Assembly (NCBI RefSeq): GCF_018139145.2
Contig: NC_059476.1
Span: 12,889,001 to 12,953,000, forward strand
Length of the DNA stretch: 64,000 nucleotides
Direction: 5' to 3'
Origin: Gymnogyps californianus
Lineage: Eukaryota > Chordata > Aves > Accipitriformes > Cathartidae
How positions within the stretch are numbered: the stretch's first letter is position 1; the number at the start of each line of letters is the position of its first letter. Made by a program: the position numbers and the translations under genes. Positions 49,401-63,900 of the stretch are shown here, piece by piece. The notes beneath the pieces are model-generated. The model was not told the origin of the DNA. It was given only the letters and a program-made list of their open reading frames with translations, and searched no databases.

Positions 49401-52400
49401 GGTTACTTTAAAAGTTGCATCTTGTTTCACTAATGTGAGCTGGGTGGGTAGCTGCAGACATTTTTTTTTAAATGTAGGACTCAACTATTCTAAAATTCAT
49501 GAATTTTATAACACTCATACTGTTTGTGTGAAGGGTTTATACACTGCTGCAGTTAATACTGGGCAAATGCTAACAGCCTGTTTTCCCTAAATATTTGTTA
49601 TATGTGGTAAGTGATTTTTCTGACTGCACCTGCAGCCCTTGATGTTCTTTGTTCTGCAAGGCATTTCCTTAGCAGAGAGAAAAGGCTTATTCAGTAGTAG
49701 AAAAGAAATGGTGCATTTTTTGTCTTGAAGATATTGGACAAGAGACCTTGCTACAACAGTAATTAATTAGTGGGGCCAGCATGTACTTAACTTACTGAAG
49801 CTGCCTTCTTTTGAAAAAAAAATCTTTTTAGCACATGCTTAACTTTTAGGAATAGTCCCATTGAAACAGAAGGTAAATGTTGAACTTTGCTGACTCAAGA
49901 CTGATTGCTTCTAATGAAAAAAACAAGTGTATCCTGTAGTCTTGTCTGTTCCTTGCAAAGCAGAGTAGTTGGAACAATGAACTGTAGAATGCATGTAATT
50001 GGATTTATTCAAATAATTAATAGATTTGTTAATGAATTTCTGATGATTTTCACATTCTGGAAAAGAACAAACAGCAACATGTGTTGAATAAATTTTTTTG
50101 TTATAATTTATTTGCTCTTCTCCATTTAGAAAAAAAATGTATCTATAAATAAACAGGATTTGCAGAGCTTTCCAGAGTCTATGAATGCCAATTTCTTTCT
50201 AAAAGCTTCCGACTTCCAATTCTTGTCTCTTTATTGAACAAAATTAAATCCTTTAACCAGACATTGCAGGCAATGTCGTATTACAAAAGGGTGCTTTGAA
50301 AATAAAAATGAGAACAAAGTCAACCGTTATTTACAATTTAAACTGATGACCTATTGCTGTTGCTTGGTATTTTTCAGAATTACAGTTTTTTCTTAAGAAA
50401 ATTACAGAAAATGGTGATTAACATAGCGATGTGTAAGACCTGGCAATAAGAGAGGTGGAAACCCTGTTTTTCAGTATTCTCTCCTTTCACTGAATTACTG
50501 TACTACCTGGTCGTATGACTGATGACACAGATCAAGGGGAAAAAAAATTGTAACGCATGGATCTTGCAAAAGACACAGAGCCTGAGTATTTGTCAACAAG
50601 TCTCCAGAAGAGAGAATCTTCAATGTACAATAAATCCCTAGGCTTAGGTATGTCAACATCGGTTTATTTGTTAGGTTCATCGAGCCTTTTGTGAGGGGAA
50701 AAAAAATGATTTAAATGCTTTGACATGAAGAAATAGTGTTTGGGAATAATGTACTGGTGAGTTAAAAATTAAACAAATAGAAATCCACATTGATATCTTG
50801 AAAATCGATTTTCGCAAAAGTTTGTCATTCACTTTCCTAGAAACTCACATGCACTAAGTTTTATGGTCTTTCTTTATAAAAGCCTTTCAGATAGGTTGCT
50901 TTTAAGCATTGCATGGAAAATCATAGAACTATGCAAATAAAAAGTGAATGAGTGGTGGTGGTGACTCCACAATTGGTTTAACTAGAGGTTTTCTTTGACT
51001 CAAAAAGTGCTGCTGGCTAATTCAGACACTGTATCCTTGTACGAAGCACACTGTGTTCTTTGCAAAGAGCCAGTTTGTGCAGCCCATTCGTTCTTTGTAC
51101 TTTCAAACCCCTTGTAGCTGTGTATCTCCAGTTAATTAATAAAATGCTGCATGATAGTATCTGCTAGCAACTTTTATGCTATTAATAGGACTAGTACATC
51201 AGATATTTCCTGTGGGTTTGAATTTTTGTGTTAGGTTTTTTTGTTGTTTTGTTTTCTCTCCCCTTTCTTTCTACAGGCCTGCCTTGAATTTTCCCTTTAT
51301 TACTCCAACTGTTCAGATTTTAATTGCTGTGCGGTATAGTGTCCTCTTTTCTTTCCCTCTAAAGATGAATGGATTACAGATGCCTTCCTCTTCTTTTATA
51401 TTTAGTGGTCGTGATTAGCACCTTTATCACAGTGTGTTAAGCACTGTCCTGTTGTGTGTGTAGCTCCAAGATGACAGATATTTATCGTTATCATGGGTTT
51501 CAATGCTGGCTAGATCCCGAACTACTTCAAATTAATTTCTATTAATGAGTTTTAAATGAAAGGAAATGAAAGGAATGGCAGCCCAGCCTTCTGTTCTGTC
51601 TAGCATTAGGTGGTGGTGGTGGAGAGAATAGTTGGCAAATGTTTCTGTCAGTCAAGACAGGAGAAGATTTACCCTTATTAGCTGAAATGGGAATGATTGA
51701 GTGCTATTTTGTATCCTGTGGTATTAGAGGAGTTAATTTGCTTCAGGGAGGTTCTGGTTTTGGAACGTAAACTGCCCAGTTGTATAAAGGGTAAGACCCA
51801 GAATTGTGTATTTTACACTGGCCTTTGCACCTGCTCTCCTGAGAGTTGGGGAAAATGTCCATAGAGATGAACAGTTCCACCTGACATTGCTGTTTCTCTA
51901 GAAGCTGCTACCCTCAGTTGCTAAAATCAGATTGGGAACACTTCTAAAAATCCTCTCTCTGACCTATCTCACCATGGAAGCTTTCAGAAGTCTGATATGA
52001 TGGCAGGTCTTGATTTTTTTACTCAAGGAGAAACAGTTATTTCCAGTGATGTCCTCCTTGTAGGCCTCTCTAAATCTTAGTGTGAAGACTATCAGTTTAT
52101 ATGGGAGAGGTTAGAGCTCAGCAGAACTCTAAGCACACCTCACTGTAGACTGAGCAAGATCCTGTGGCTGTCAAGGGATGGCATCCTTAGCAAATTAGGC
52201 ACAGTGGGAGACCCAGGGTCTACGGTCGATCAGTCATGCCAATAGCCCAAAGTGCTATTGCAGTCCACTCTTGCAGAGATAAAATAAATTATTCTGTTGC
52301 TCTCCTCTTTTCATTTGGAAGGAAAGGTCCTTGTTAGCTGCAGGCTGTGAGTGCAGCCTTCAAAGAGACAGTCATAAGAGACCAAAAAGGCATTGTCTCA

Positions 52401-52417
52401 CAGATGTAAATGGTCTT

Positions 52418-52466
52418 TTTGGTTTTTTTTTTGTTTGTTTTTGTTGTGGGTTTTTTTTTTTTTTTT
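52418..52466. repeat. T-rich low-complexity tract
   Basis: GGTTTTTTTTTTGTTTGTTTTTGTTGTGGG and a long T run. It looks like an antisense decayed poly(A) tail or a simple expansion; no donor element is recognised upstream or downstream. Confidence 0.7.
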
Positions 52467-55400
52467 AAATGATGTAGTGCCCAGGAGATTTCAAGGAGAT
52501 ATTTAATGAAAGTCTTTTCTTACCTTTTGAAAGGGAGGAACCACCTTGTACTGGAGTGTTTTGCAGATCAAAACATAAATTTCATTAAATGAAAATGTCT
52601 GTTTGGATTGAACCCTGTATAGCATAGGAAGGTATATGAAGAAGCCCCCAGATGTGTTTTAAATGTCTCCTACACTATGACCACAGATAATGATTCTTCA
52701 TAGCCTCATCTTTTACTTCAGAGAGTATTTTGGAGGGAGGGAGTCAAGAGAATGTGCAGTGGGATTCATCCACTGGTTTTGCTGATCTGATAGGTAGTTT
52801 GGGGTAGATAGCACTACACATGCCTTTTCTCCAGTGGTCTTCCAGTGGGAGAACACAGGGGTTCTTCCTCACTTGTATCTTTTATCTAAATATAGCGGTC
52901 TAAATCTGTTTCATTCAGCAGTTTTGGCTTAAGATTTCACCTCCTGATCAGAAAAGAGTTGAAATCCTGAACCTACAAGGGTCAGAATTATTATCTGGGA
53001 TTGCAGGGGTGGTTCAATGGACTTCTGATAACACTATACACATATAAATGGTTCACTATGCACAGAAAGAGGGATGTCTCACCCCTTGAATTAAGAAATT
53101 TTTCATTTTCTGCAGTTCAGCGATAATGATGGAATAAGTCTACTGCTATTACAAGCCACTATCGGTAGTGACTGGAAAGTCTTATATCCTTGTGATAATA
53201 CATATATTACAATTTTCACTTCTGCTTGTAATATCTTTAGATTCAAGACTAATGCTTCTACCTGTGCACCAGATAATCAAGTATAGACTTGATTTCCGTG
53301 AATTTTTTTCCAGTCTTCTAAAAAGACTGTCTTTTTTGCCCCCCACCCCATATGAAAACAAGGATAAATCCAAAATTTTTATTTATTAGTTTAGAAAAGT
53401 AGATTGTTCCTCATGTTTTTGCATATGATCTAACACAGCTGTAGTTCAGTAGAGTTTAACTGGAGTCAATGAAGACCTGTAAAGTGGCAGTGACTGAAGA
53501 GCTGGTACTGTATTGTTAGTTTTTAATACTGAGTTCATGGGAAACCAATAATTAACAGGCATTTGGTCCATGTTAACAAAGTGAAGGCAGAGTCTCATCT
53601 TTCAAAGTGAGTATTTTGACTTTTGAAGTGTCTGGCAGCATTCGCTACCAAACTTTCTGATTCATGGCTATAGTATGTGACAGCTCTCATAATAGCCATT
53701 GCACACAAAGCCCTTGCCATTATTCTACATCCATATCTCTTCTTGGATATGAAGTGAAATCAAAGCCCATTTATTCCACTGCTGCTCTTGTAAGCCTATC
53801 AAAAATAATGGCAGTTTTGACATTTTCCCACTCAAAGTAGTACTACAGTATGCTGTTGTATCTCAGAAGTCTCCAAGGGCACACTGAGTGTGAAAACTAA
53901 TGGTAGGGAAGTATGAGCCATGGAATTCAGCTTTAGAGCTAAGATACATCCAGGCTGAGGAGGGTTTCAAAGGTGTTCTTTCCATTCTGACTCTGACCCC
54001 TGCTTTCTACAAACTGGACAGTTAAAATTTATGCAAGATAATCTCTTGTTGAATGTCCTTCAATTCTTTTACTCCTTTTTAATTCCTCAGTGATTTACCA
54101 AATATTCTGGAACAGATGATATCTCTTTTGGCAAGGGAAGATATATGCCAGCAGCTTAGAGAGCAGAGGAGCGATATGTTGTTAGTTGCAGCCCAAATAC
54201 AGGGAGCTGGGATTGATGGTAGTGCAAGAATGTGTGTAAATTCAGAGCAGACCTGTCTTATTGTCAAACTTGTAGTTCCATCCATTTCCATAAGTAAGAC
54301 AGGCTGTTTAAACCAGGAAAAAAGCCAGTTGCCATAACATTGATTTTTTTTTCCTATGAAAAACTAGCCCCGAGCAGTTGAAAATCAGCTTGTTCAGTGT
54401 CCCATAAAGTTGTACTAAAAATATGTACAGCAGGATTGTTTTCATTTACCTTCTGGATTTTGAGCCATTAAAGATACATACCTAAATCTCACTTTTATAT
54501 CATTTCACTGCTGTGTTGTGGTAGGAACATACTTCTTTGGTCATGAAATGTGGAAATTTTCTTGTTACTATAAGACTTCAGAAGTTGGCCTTAAAGGGAA
54601 AAATAGCATGATACTGTGGCATAACCATATGATGGCTGGTTTGTTGGGGATTGGAACTGATAATGTAAAAAATAACAAATGTATGAATATCGACCACAGG
54701 AGCGCTGCACTCAACCCTCCCTTGCCAGGTCTGCAACAGTCATATGTAGTATCTGTTAATTAGCAGATAGTGTGATCTGTAGGGCATGTTTACCAGCAGA
54801 TTGCAATTGCTCACTCCTTCTGTGGTCTAGATACATTGTTATGAAGAAATGAATGACTAAATGACAGGATACATGAGTGTTATACCTTCTGTCTAGCTGT
54901 ACTTGGAGTACAAGGAGAAGAAAGTGAAGAAAATAAACAAGAAAAATATTCTTGATTATGAAACTTCTTGATAAATGCTGGTAAATGCAGAGAGAGGGGA
55001 GTGATGGCAAAGATTAATGGATGTAATTAGAAAAGATGCTAAGAAAATGTGGAATTTGACTTGTATGCAGATAGCATGAGAATTAGAGACCAACAAGTAA
55101 TGACTTATATATTGTATTGAGAGTAACAGGTCATTGTGGAAGCAGCCAAACTTCTTGGAGAAAATGGGAATAACTCAGTGTCTGATATGGAAAAGATATT
55201 GCAAAAACTGTAAATTAGCTTTTTCCTTTTAGTGCTACTAAGTGAAAGGTTTAGGTTTCTTGTTGCAGGGACACAGAGAGATTTCCCAGAGCCAGAAGAG
55301 GGAAAAAAACCTCGTGTCAAAGATAACACGAAACAGAGAATTCAAGGGTCAAAACTTACTGAAAATAAGGCGCTGTAATCCACGTTTTTGTTTCTTGAGT

Positions 55401-57884
55401 CTTTTGATTCCCATCTCTCCACCTCTTTCTCATTAGTAGCAAAAAAAGGAATTAAAACGTTTAGGATGGGCATATAACTTGGGGAGCAAGGAAAATACAA
55501 TGCCTACTACAGCTTGGAGAATAACAGCATAGAGAGGTTGGGGGTAGGAACACACAGAATTATCCTTCTGTTTATCATGACTTGGCTTTCAGATGGGTAC
55601 AGGTCTCCCACAAATTTTCACAAACCCAGTTTTCTTGTGGAGGAGTCTCTTCTACCATGTTGAGAAGTACTGAATTGTGGTCAATGGTTCTTTAAAGGTA
55701 GGGTTTTTTTAGGGATAAGTGACAGCAAAGGAGAGAAAGCTATTGAGGAAGTATAGCAGTGATAATGGCAATAATTGGAGACAGTGCTGAGGGCAGTGGA
55801 GAGAGATTGACATTAACTGAGTAGACCAAATTATGTTCCTAAAGAAGTATCGGAGGAGTTCTTACTATGTATTCTGATACAAGGGATCAAGCCCTAGACC
55901 ACTGTTTCCCAAGCATTTTTTCATCGATAGGGGAGAATAATCAGACCATGGTGAATGTTCAGGGCACACTCGTACCTTCACAGGGGTTTTGTGTACATTT
56001 GCTAAGAAGGACGTGTAAGGATTTGAGAGAAATACTTGGTAGTAAATTTTGAGTGTGGCCAACTGTTCCCATAAATTTGGGAGCCAATACATTGTTTTGT
56101 TGCTTTTTCTTAAACTGCTAGTGCAGTTAAAAAACTGGAGATGGTGGAATATTTTCAAAAGATAAGAAATGTTTAAATTCATGTTACTTGACAAGAAAGA
56201 ATCAAATTTACAAAGTAATCTATTGCATATAGAATGTTATGAATAATGGATTTTGCTATTTAGAGAAAGAAAAATTTCATATTGCTTGAAAGCACTTATT
56301 CCTATTCAAACCTTTTTTTTTTTTTTTTCTGCTGAGGTCATCCCAGGCTTTTGTGTCTTGAAGAGATTAACGTTAAATTGACAATGTTTTGGGGGTGAAA
56401 AGCTAAAATCATTCTGTTTTGAAACATTTCCACTTTTAAATTCTTAAGAGATTTACCAAGATAAATCCTACTGAAAACAATGGAACTTAATAATGATACT
56501 TAAATTACATTCTTAATCACTTTGCTGATTCTTTCATTGTTAAAAGTCTGCCCTTAACAATTTCAATACAGTAAAACACTGAATTCTCCTCTGCACATAT
56601 GTATTTAGGTCTCTGTATGCCTCTGTGTACACATAAAACCTCTGCACAGTCTCCAGTCCCATACACCTAATTCCTTCATCAGAGGAAATAAGGAGAATTA
56701 GAAGGGAATTCAGTGGACAACAAATGGCAATGGAAAAAGAGAGGGGAATGATACTGGAAGTTTAAGTAATTTACGATAGCTGAGCAATTTAGATGTAGCA
56801 AGAACTTTCAGACATTAGTCCCTTGGGAAGACAGTCTTCAGGAATACGTGCAAAGAAACATGAGAATAAACTGTGATCTGATCCTTGCATCCCAAATTCC
56901 CTATGTGCAGGCATTTTTCAGGGTTTTGTCTCTCCTGCTGAATGATGAGATGCTTATATGCTTGTATCGATGGTTTTTTTTCCCCCACAGATAGACCAAA
57001 GATACAGATAGAAAGCAATGGGGTATATTCTCCATGAAAATGCGCAGTTAACAACAGAACCTGCCTCATTTTTTTGATGACTAAACTTGCTCCAAAATTA
57101 GGAGGTATGTCTTCAGCAGAAAAGATTAAAAAAATCACCTTTCCCTGTTTTAGGGCTCCTTTGCACAGCAAATTGCACAAAGTTTGAACGTTATTTTGGT
57201 GTGTTGTTTTATTTTTCAGCCAGAATATGTTTTAGACAATTTAGTCTTGAGTACGTGGTGTGGATGCTGGGCGCTCTCTGTCTGTTTGCTTATAGCTTCA
57301 ACACTTTCTGTGAACTCTACTCTTGAGCATGTTGTCTACTCTGGATGTAGCTTTCTGGTGAAGACAATCCACTAGTAGTTCCTTAATAACAGACACGGCA
57401 ATGGGTTTACAGCTGTTTCTGGACATTATGCAGGACTGAGAACTTAATGTCATATTATTGTTGCAGAATACTCATCCTTCTGCATCAAGCTCAAGTTTGT
57501 TCTGTCCTATTTATAAGTTAAGAACTTTGGAGGTAGAGACTTTCTCCATGTTTGAACAGCATCAGTTCCTTTGGGTTCTGGTGCACAACTTGTCTCCCAT
57601 TTATTACTATTACTGATGGTAAATAACGAATGTGATAGCATAGCAAACCTGAAGGACAGCAGTCTGTGGTTAGTTTTTGTCACTTAGGGAAGAAATGCAA
57701 ACACATCCATATGCCCTCCCTAACATAATGTTGTTCAGCTCCCAGAAAGTAAAGAACAATTGCAGATCAACCAAAGGCAGCCAGACAGTATCAACTGGGG
57801 AAGAAAGTGTAACAGTTTCTCTGCCTGCATCGAGACCTTTGGTCATTTTGTGTTAATAGGTACTTGAGAAGAAATATTGTCAGT

Positions 57885-57985
57885 CCTAGTTTATGAATGA
57901 GATCAACTGTATGTTTTGCTAAGGTCAGAAAATAATCAGCTGCAAAGACAGGACCTAAACACAGGATTTTGGTTGAAATCCTAGC
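57885..57985 (-). repeat. Possible MIR fragment, antisense
   Basis: TTGCTAAGGTCAGAAAATAATC then AGACAGGACCTAAACACAGGATTTTGG and AATCCTAGCC resembles the antisense MIR core ('caaggtcacacagc...ggaatagaacccagg'). Weak. Confidence 0.35.
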
Positions 57986-60900
57986 CACAAAGTCATCTTT
58001 TCTCCTAATTCATGTAATTCTGGAAGATCTGATCTCCTTTTATACCATTCCTTTCTGGCAGGGAATCCCAAACTGCATCCCATCCATGCAAGTTTGTACC
58101 CTTCATTTGTATTGCTAAAAAAAAATAAATCTTTTCACCACAAAAAAAGAGCAGAAAGGAAAGAAGGAAACATCATTCAAAGCCTGCTTGGGAGAAGAGT
58201 AGCACTAGGTCATTGCAGAGGGATAGAGGAAGCTTAAGTCATCCAATGTAGCAGGGGGCAAAGTTCATAAATCATCTGCTGCCCCAGACCCCTGTGTGTC
58301 TAACACCAGTGTGCACTGCAATATTCCTTTTTTATCTTGAAAATAAATAAATTTCTCCCATACCTTTTGAAATATGTCTGGCATTTCAAACCTTGGAGCT
58401 GAGAGCTATCTTCCAAGTCACGTCCCTTGTTAAAGTGTTTCATCATTCTCTTTTTATAATACCTCTACCAGCAAAACTTTTCCATATGTTCCAAGATGCC
58501 AAACCTTTCCTTTTGCTACTGTTTCAAGTGTGTTACTGACATTTACAAGCTCTCACAGCAGCATTTAGTCAATTACCACCAAAGACTCCCATTGTTCCAA
58601 GGAGATTGACCTTTCCCCTTGGGCACCAATTAAAATCTATTACTTTTATTCCCATAGTGCTTGCTGTAATTGGAGCTCTGGCTCTTTGCCAGGTAGAACT
58701 TGTTGGGTTTTCATGTCCTTGTATTTATTACTGAAACTTTGCTAAAGATAGCAAGAGTGAAAATTCCAAACCATAAGTATAATATATATAGTTTGGGGAA
58801 AACAACATAATTTTAATGAAGCTTTTAAATTAATCTCTCTTTCACTTGTTATCAGGAGTATAAAAAAAATCCAAGTGAAAGAACAGATATGTTTCACATG
58901 ATGGCATGGCTTGCTTGCTTCCTCTTTTTGTTTTCTTCCTTCAGCTAATGTGCTCCAGTTTTTCTACAGCAGAGATTTGCTAGCAACTGAAGGACAAATA
59001 CGCTGTGGGCCTTACTAGTACTTAACTACTGTGCTCTGAAAGTTGAGGGGAGAAAGGTGGAGAGCTGCGTACCTGTCAAGTGTCTTGAGCCTCAAGGCCT
59101 GTCCTTTCTTGCATTACAAACCACTAGAAAAAAAGACTGTGAATACTGTAGTACTAGTTGCAAAGCTGCATATTGTGGTTAAAATTCTTGCTGTAAAATT
59201 ATACTTTCGTGCTTATTAAGTTTTTCCACCAACTTATGTTTCCTCTTTCAGTTGGAATTTTTGAGGGTAGAAGCGACTGCTGATTGAGTATGGAGGTTTT
59301 TTTCTCTGTTGCAGATGTCTGTCTGGAGAGCTAGTCAGACATCTGCCAGAATATGTTTTTTGTGAAAAATCAAGATTTTGAAAAATGTGTTCAAGTGTCT
59401 GCTTTTGGTCATCTCTTCTTGTTTGGGATCTTTGAGGTTGTATGAAAACTTTGTATGTTCAACCTATTGCCAAACTCTCAACACTTCTTAAGGAAAGAAG
59501 TTATGGTTATCTTGATATTTGTCACAGAAGGCAATTCAGTTTTAAGACCAGCATAATATACAGGCTTATGGTATAGATGGCTGGGTATAAAAGAGACATT
59601 GGTAAGTTGTCCAGAGGTTTCTAAATCATTACGATGATGGAGAATTCTGAAAAATCTAGTGTCTATCAGTTTGCACAAGTCTAATTATAAGAGAATTTGA
59701 CTTGCTTAGAAAATGGCCATGTTGTGTATAAGCCAGTATAATACCTGGCAGTATCTCCTTGTCTGATAACTATAGAGCAAATTCTGGTTCCTTTTGTTTC
59801 CTGTTTTTGGTATAAAGCAGCCTGTTTTGGTTGCTAATTCACTTGTTTTGCTCAAGTCTTTTAATATTCTAGTAAGTTAATGGACCATACTTCGACACTT
59901 TTTGTGCAGAATGATTTCTGTGCCTTCATGTCCAAGTCGAATAATCATCAAAACCTTTATTTATCAGCTGGCACCAAATAACTTTACACTTGGTGACTTA
60001 GATAAGTCACAGGTGGTTCTAGGAATGTGTGTGGGTAAGACCAAGAATTAATTTTTGCTTCACCTACAAAACTCTGTGTGGTAACTTGAATAACTAGAAT
60101 TATGAACAATGCTTTTCCTGGGCCCATATTCTTCCTTTAGTGGAATTTGATGAAACATTAAATTTCCTTCCTCACAGTGACTTGAAACTGTCCTTTTTTT
60201 CCCCACTAGATGGGATTTAAATGAACCAAACCTGTGAACAGCCACTGAGTAGCTTCACTGTTGAGAAGGAACAAGAGATAAACGTTTCCTTGCTGGTCCA
60301 AGGAGAATCCTAGGTCCTAGGAAAGAGTTGCTGTGCATTTTGATTTCACATGTACCTTTTATCTTAAGGTTTCTATCTCTCTGCACATTCAGAGAACCAC
60401 TTTTCCACCATCTTCCCTAGAACAAGACTACCAATAATTGGAAATACTGAAAGTGCTTTATAGCGTTCTGGACTTTTAATGCTCCTTCTATTTGCTTATT
60501 TGCTTTTGCCAGTTCCAGAAGGTTGTTTTAGATGTGTATCAGGCTCAAGATTGATTTTTATGTCTAATAAACCTGGAAAAATAAAACTTTCTGAACTGGG
60601 GGCTTTATTAACTGCAGGAACAGATTTGTCAAGCCCTGCTAGATACTATTTCATGTATTATGGGGAAATAAAAAATATCGAAAAGTAAAAATAAAAAGTA
60701 TTTTATAGAAGGGTTTGAAATTTCCCTAGGGATAAACTAAAACCCCTACCTATTTCCTTTTTTTTTTTTTTTCCCCTGGCCATCGGAAGAGGTAAGTAAA
60801 AGATTATGACTTAGGAGGCAACCCCCCAGGGATGAATGCAGACTTTCTGTCATATGAAGCCAGCAGGAGGCAACTAGGTTTGCATGATAAAGAGGCAGTT

Positions 60901-63900
60901 TATCATCTGTGTCATTATGTGCTTTAACATCACAAGTCCAAAGCAACGCCAGTTAATTATTAAGTCTTTTTATATGGGGGATAAAAACAACCTTGATTCA
61001 TTATAGCCAACATAAAAAGAAACTGAAGTGTTGAGGCTTTCCTGTATTCAGGCTTTCCTGAGAAGGCTAAGAGGTAGAACTCACCTCAGCCTTTTTGCTT
61101 GCTAAGTTTCTTTCATAGCTGAAAAGAACCATTGAAGATGATGGTGGAGGGGAAAAAAAGGTCCAAGAACCTCTTTCTAACGAACAATAATAGAACAAAA
61201 TATGTCATAGGCTTTATGGGGTTGAGTAGTACCTGACCTGAGGTTATTGGTGTCTAAAGAATGTTTGACTTTGGCCTGAAGCTTGTAATCACATTTTTGT
61301 TACAGAAGCAGTGTTTTCACCTTCTGTAAGCCTTTCTAGCTGAGTTGGTTTGAGTTTGGGTTTTTGCTTAACTTCCACATCGGTTTCTCTGATACTAAGC
61401 TACTGCTCTGACAGCTAGGAAAAGCCAGTGTGTAACAGTTCTCTGGAAACAATTGCCTTACTCTGAGAAATTTCCCACCCTGTCTTCACGGAGGTGTCAT
61501 TGGCTGCGTTAGGAGGGAGGTAGCAGATACTAGAGGTTTGGACTTGGCACCTGGGTTCATGCCATACTAAGACAGGGATTTCCATTAAAGCATTTTTAAA
61601 TGTCTTAGGAGTGTATGTACCATTTTCTTGATTTTGCAGGTAGCCTGAAAAGTTACTTTGAAACATGTGAGTTGCCTTGTATATCTCAATGAGCTATTAA
61701 TTCCAGTTCTAGGTAATTAAAAAGTCCCTCTTCAGTTTTAACCTTACCATGAGTGCAGGTATATGCTATTAACTCACTGACATCACAGATCTAAGCTTGA
61801 TGGGTAACCCTGGTCCTTTTACTATCTGTTATACAGGTCATGTATTGCAATAAACATTTTTCCGTTACAACAAAATGAAATCGGAAGGGTCATCCTTACA
61901 GGCAGAATTTGGACAGTAAATTAAATTCATCTGAGGTGAATTTAGCATACAGTTAAAGCCTGTAGCTATGATCACTAGTTATACTGGGTAGGTGTACTTT
62001 CCTTCCCACAGTATCTCTGCAGTTCACATCCTCTAAATAAACAGCCAAAGAAGGTTTATAAAAGCATTTCTTTCTCTCCTAGTGGCTGATAATGATCAAG
62101 CAGTGCATGTTAACTGGCTAGCAGCATGTACTATGCTTGTCACAGGAGAGACACACAAACCCAGAGGCAGCAAAGTAAAAAAAGATGTATTATTTTTTAG
62201 CTGTGTCAACCTGCCTGTTTACTTGACCCTGTAATTAGAATCATGCCATTAGCTGTTCAGATTGAGGCTGTGGTTACAGATGTAGTAAACAAGAGCCAGG
62301 AATAAAAGAAAAGAAAAAGAAAATGCTGCAAAGCGCTAGCAGAGTCATGAGTAAAGAAATGAGTAAAAAATGTCTAAGGTGGCTAGGTCATTTCTGGGAG
62401 TGTTCCAGATTCCAACACTTGTCCACTGCTCACTCTGTTTCTGTGATATTAGAGCCCCTAAAATCATGCTACATACACGTATTCTTATGTAAGTATAGCT
62501 GCCATCTCAGTCAGTGTCTTTCAAGAAGGAGCCTAAGCCCGCTCTAAGGGTGAGATTTGCAAACATGCTGAGTCCGTGCTAAAAGGAAACTCAGGAAGAA
62601 AACAAACCACTTCTTTGTCTGGGCCTCAGCATTCCCTTGCTTTCAGGGAGTATATTCTAAGCTATTAGCCTGTGATTGACCATCACCGAATGGTTGATAT
62701 GGATCAGAAAAGTCAACCGCGAAGTGGCTCTTGGAGGATGTTGATGGTGTTTGCAACCAGGCAGGATGTGCAGGCAGTATGAGTTTGGCTGTTTTTTCCA
62801 CCATTTGGACAACAGATGCAGTGTGACAAGTTTGCATATTCAGCAATGTAGCCTCATGGAGCTAAGTCAGGAGGACTCAAGGTTTGAATTCTTTATCTAG
62901 CTCCCTGAAGGCACTGTAGATATAGCCAAATCTATACATAGTTATAACTTGCTAGGGCACCTCCATCACAAAACCACCCATAGGTTGATGAGGAGGATCC
63001 CAACATGAATAAAGCTTAGGCTTGGAGTATGTCTCTCTTGTAGCTGACTCCTACAAGTGATAGGGTGGCACAGCCCAAGGTAGCTTTCAGCTAATTCAGC
63101 TACCACCAAAAGGGGCATGGACTTCAATATAGGTTACAACAGCCTGTCAGGAATTTGGGAGTGCTTTTCTTCCATGGCTAAAACCTGAATTATATTCATT
63201 ATCTAAAAAATTAATTATATTCATATCTGTAGGAGTCTTACCTCCCCAAAGCAGTGGGGAGGTGACTTTAAGAAATGTAAGAATTTTTAATAATCTAGAA
63301 TTTAAGTAATTTGGGTTTATTTCTTTACCTGCTTCCCAAGTTGCCACGTAACTTTGAAAAAGCTGTATTGATGCTTTGCACTTGGAAGTGCTAGCTCTTG
63401 ACCTCTGCAAAACAGAAATATATTTCACTGAGAAATTCTTAAAGTTTCTTTGGGTGAGGTGCTGTGTAAGTGCAAACAATTTCTATTAATAGTCAATTCA
63501 TGTGCATAATAAAAAAAATAGGTTCCCACTATAAAGAAGGTTATATTATTCAATATCTCTAAATTACAGCCACAGTAAAGCTGCGTGTATAGGTTCTGTT
63601 TGGAATTATATGAATAGGTGCTACATTATAGTATATACTCTTGTACATTATTGCTTTGTGAGAGATATACAGTCTGTACCACTCAAGATGGGAAAAAAAT
63701 GTCTTTCAGTAAAAAGACATTTCCTAGGCTAGATGCACTAATATTTTATGAAAATGTGACTAAGTGAAGCAGATTCATCAAAAGGATAATTAGAAAACAA
63801 CATTATTTTTGCTGGGGTGGAGGATAGTTTAAAAATAAAAATAAAAATCAACCCCCTGAACAGCATCTCTCTAGTTATCTGCTTTCAAATTCTAAGCAGT

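Noticed and set aside
55890..56060. Possible hAT-like terminus (ACCACTGTTTCCCAAGC)
   Set aside because: The phrase resembles the end of some hAT DNA transposons, but I see no matching inverted terminus or eight-base target duplication.
56815..57180. 121-codon minus-strand frame
   Set aside because: Composition is ordinary and no family is recognised; likely a random open frame.
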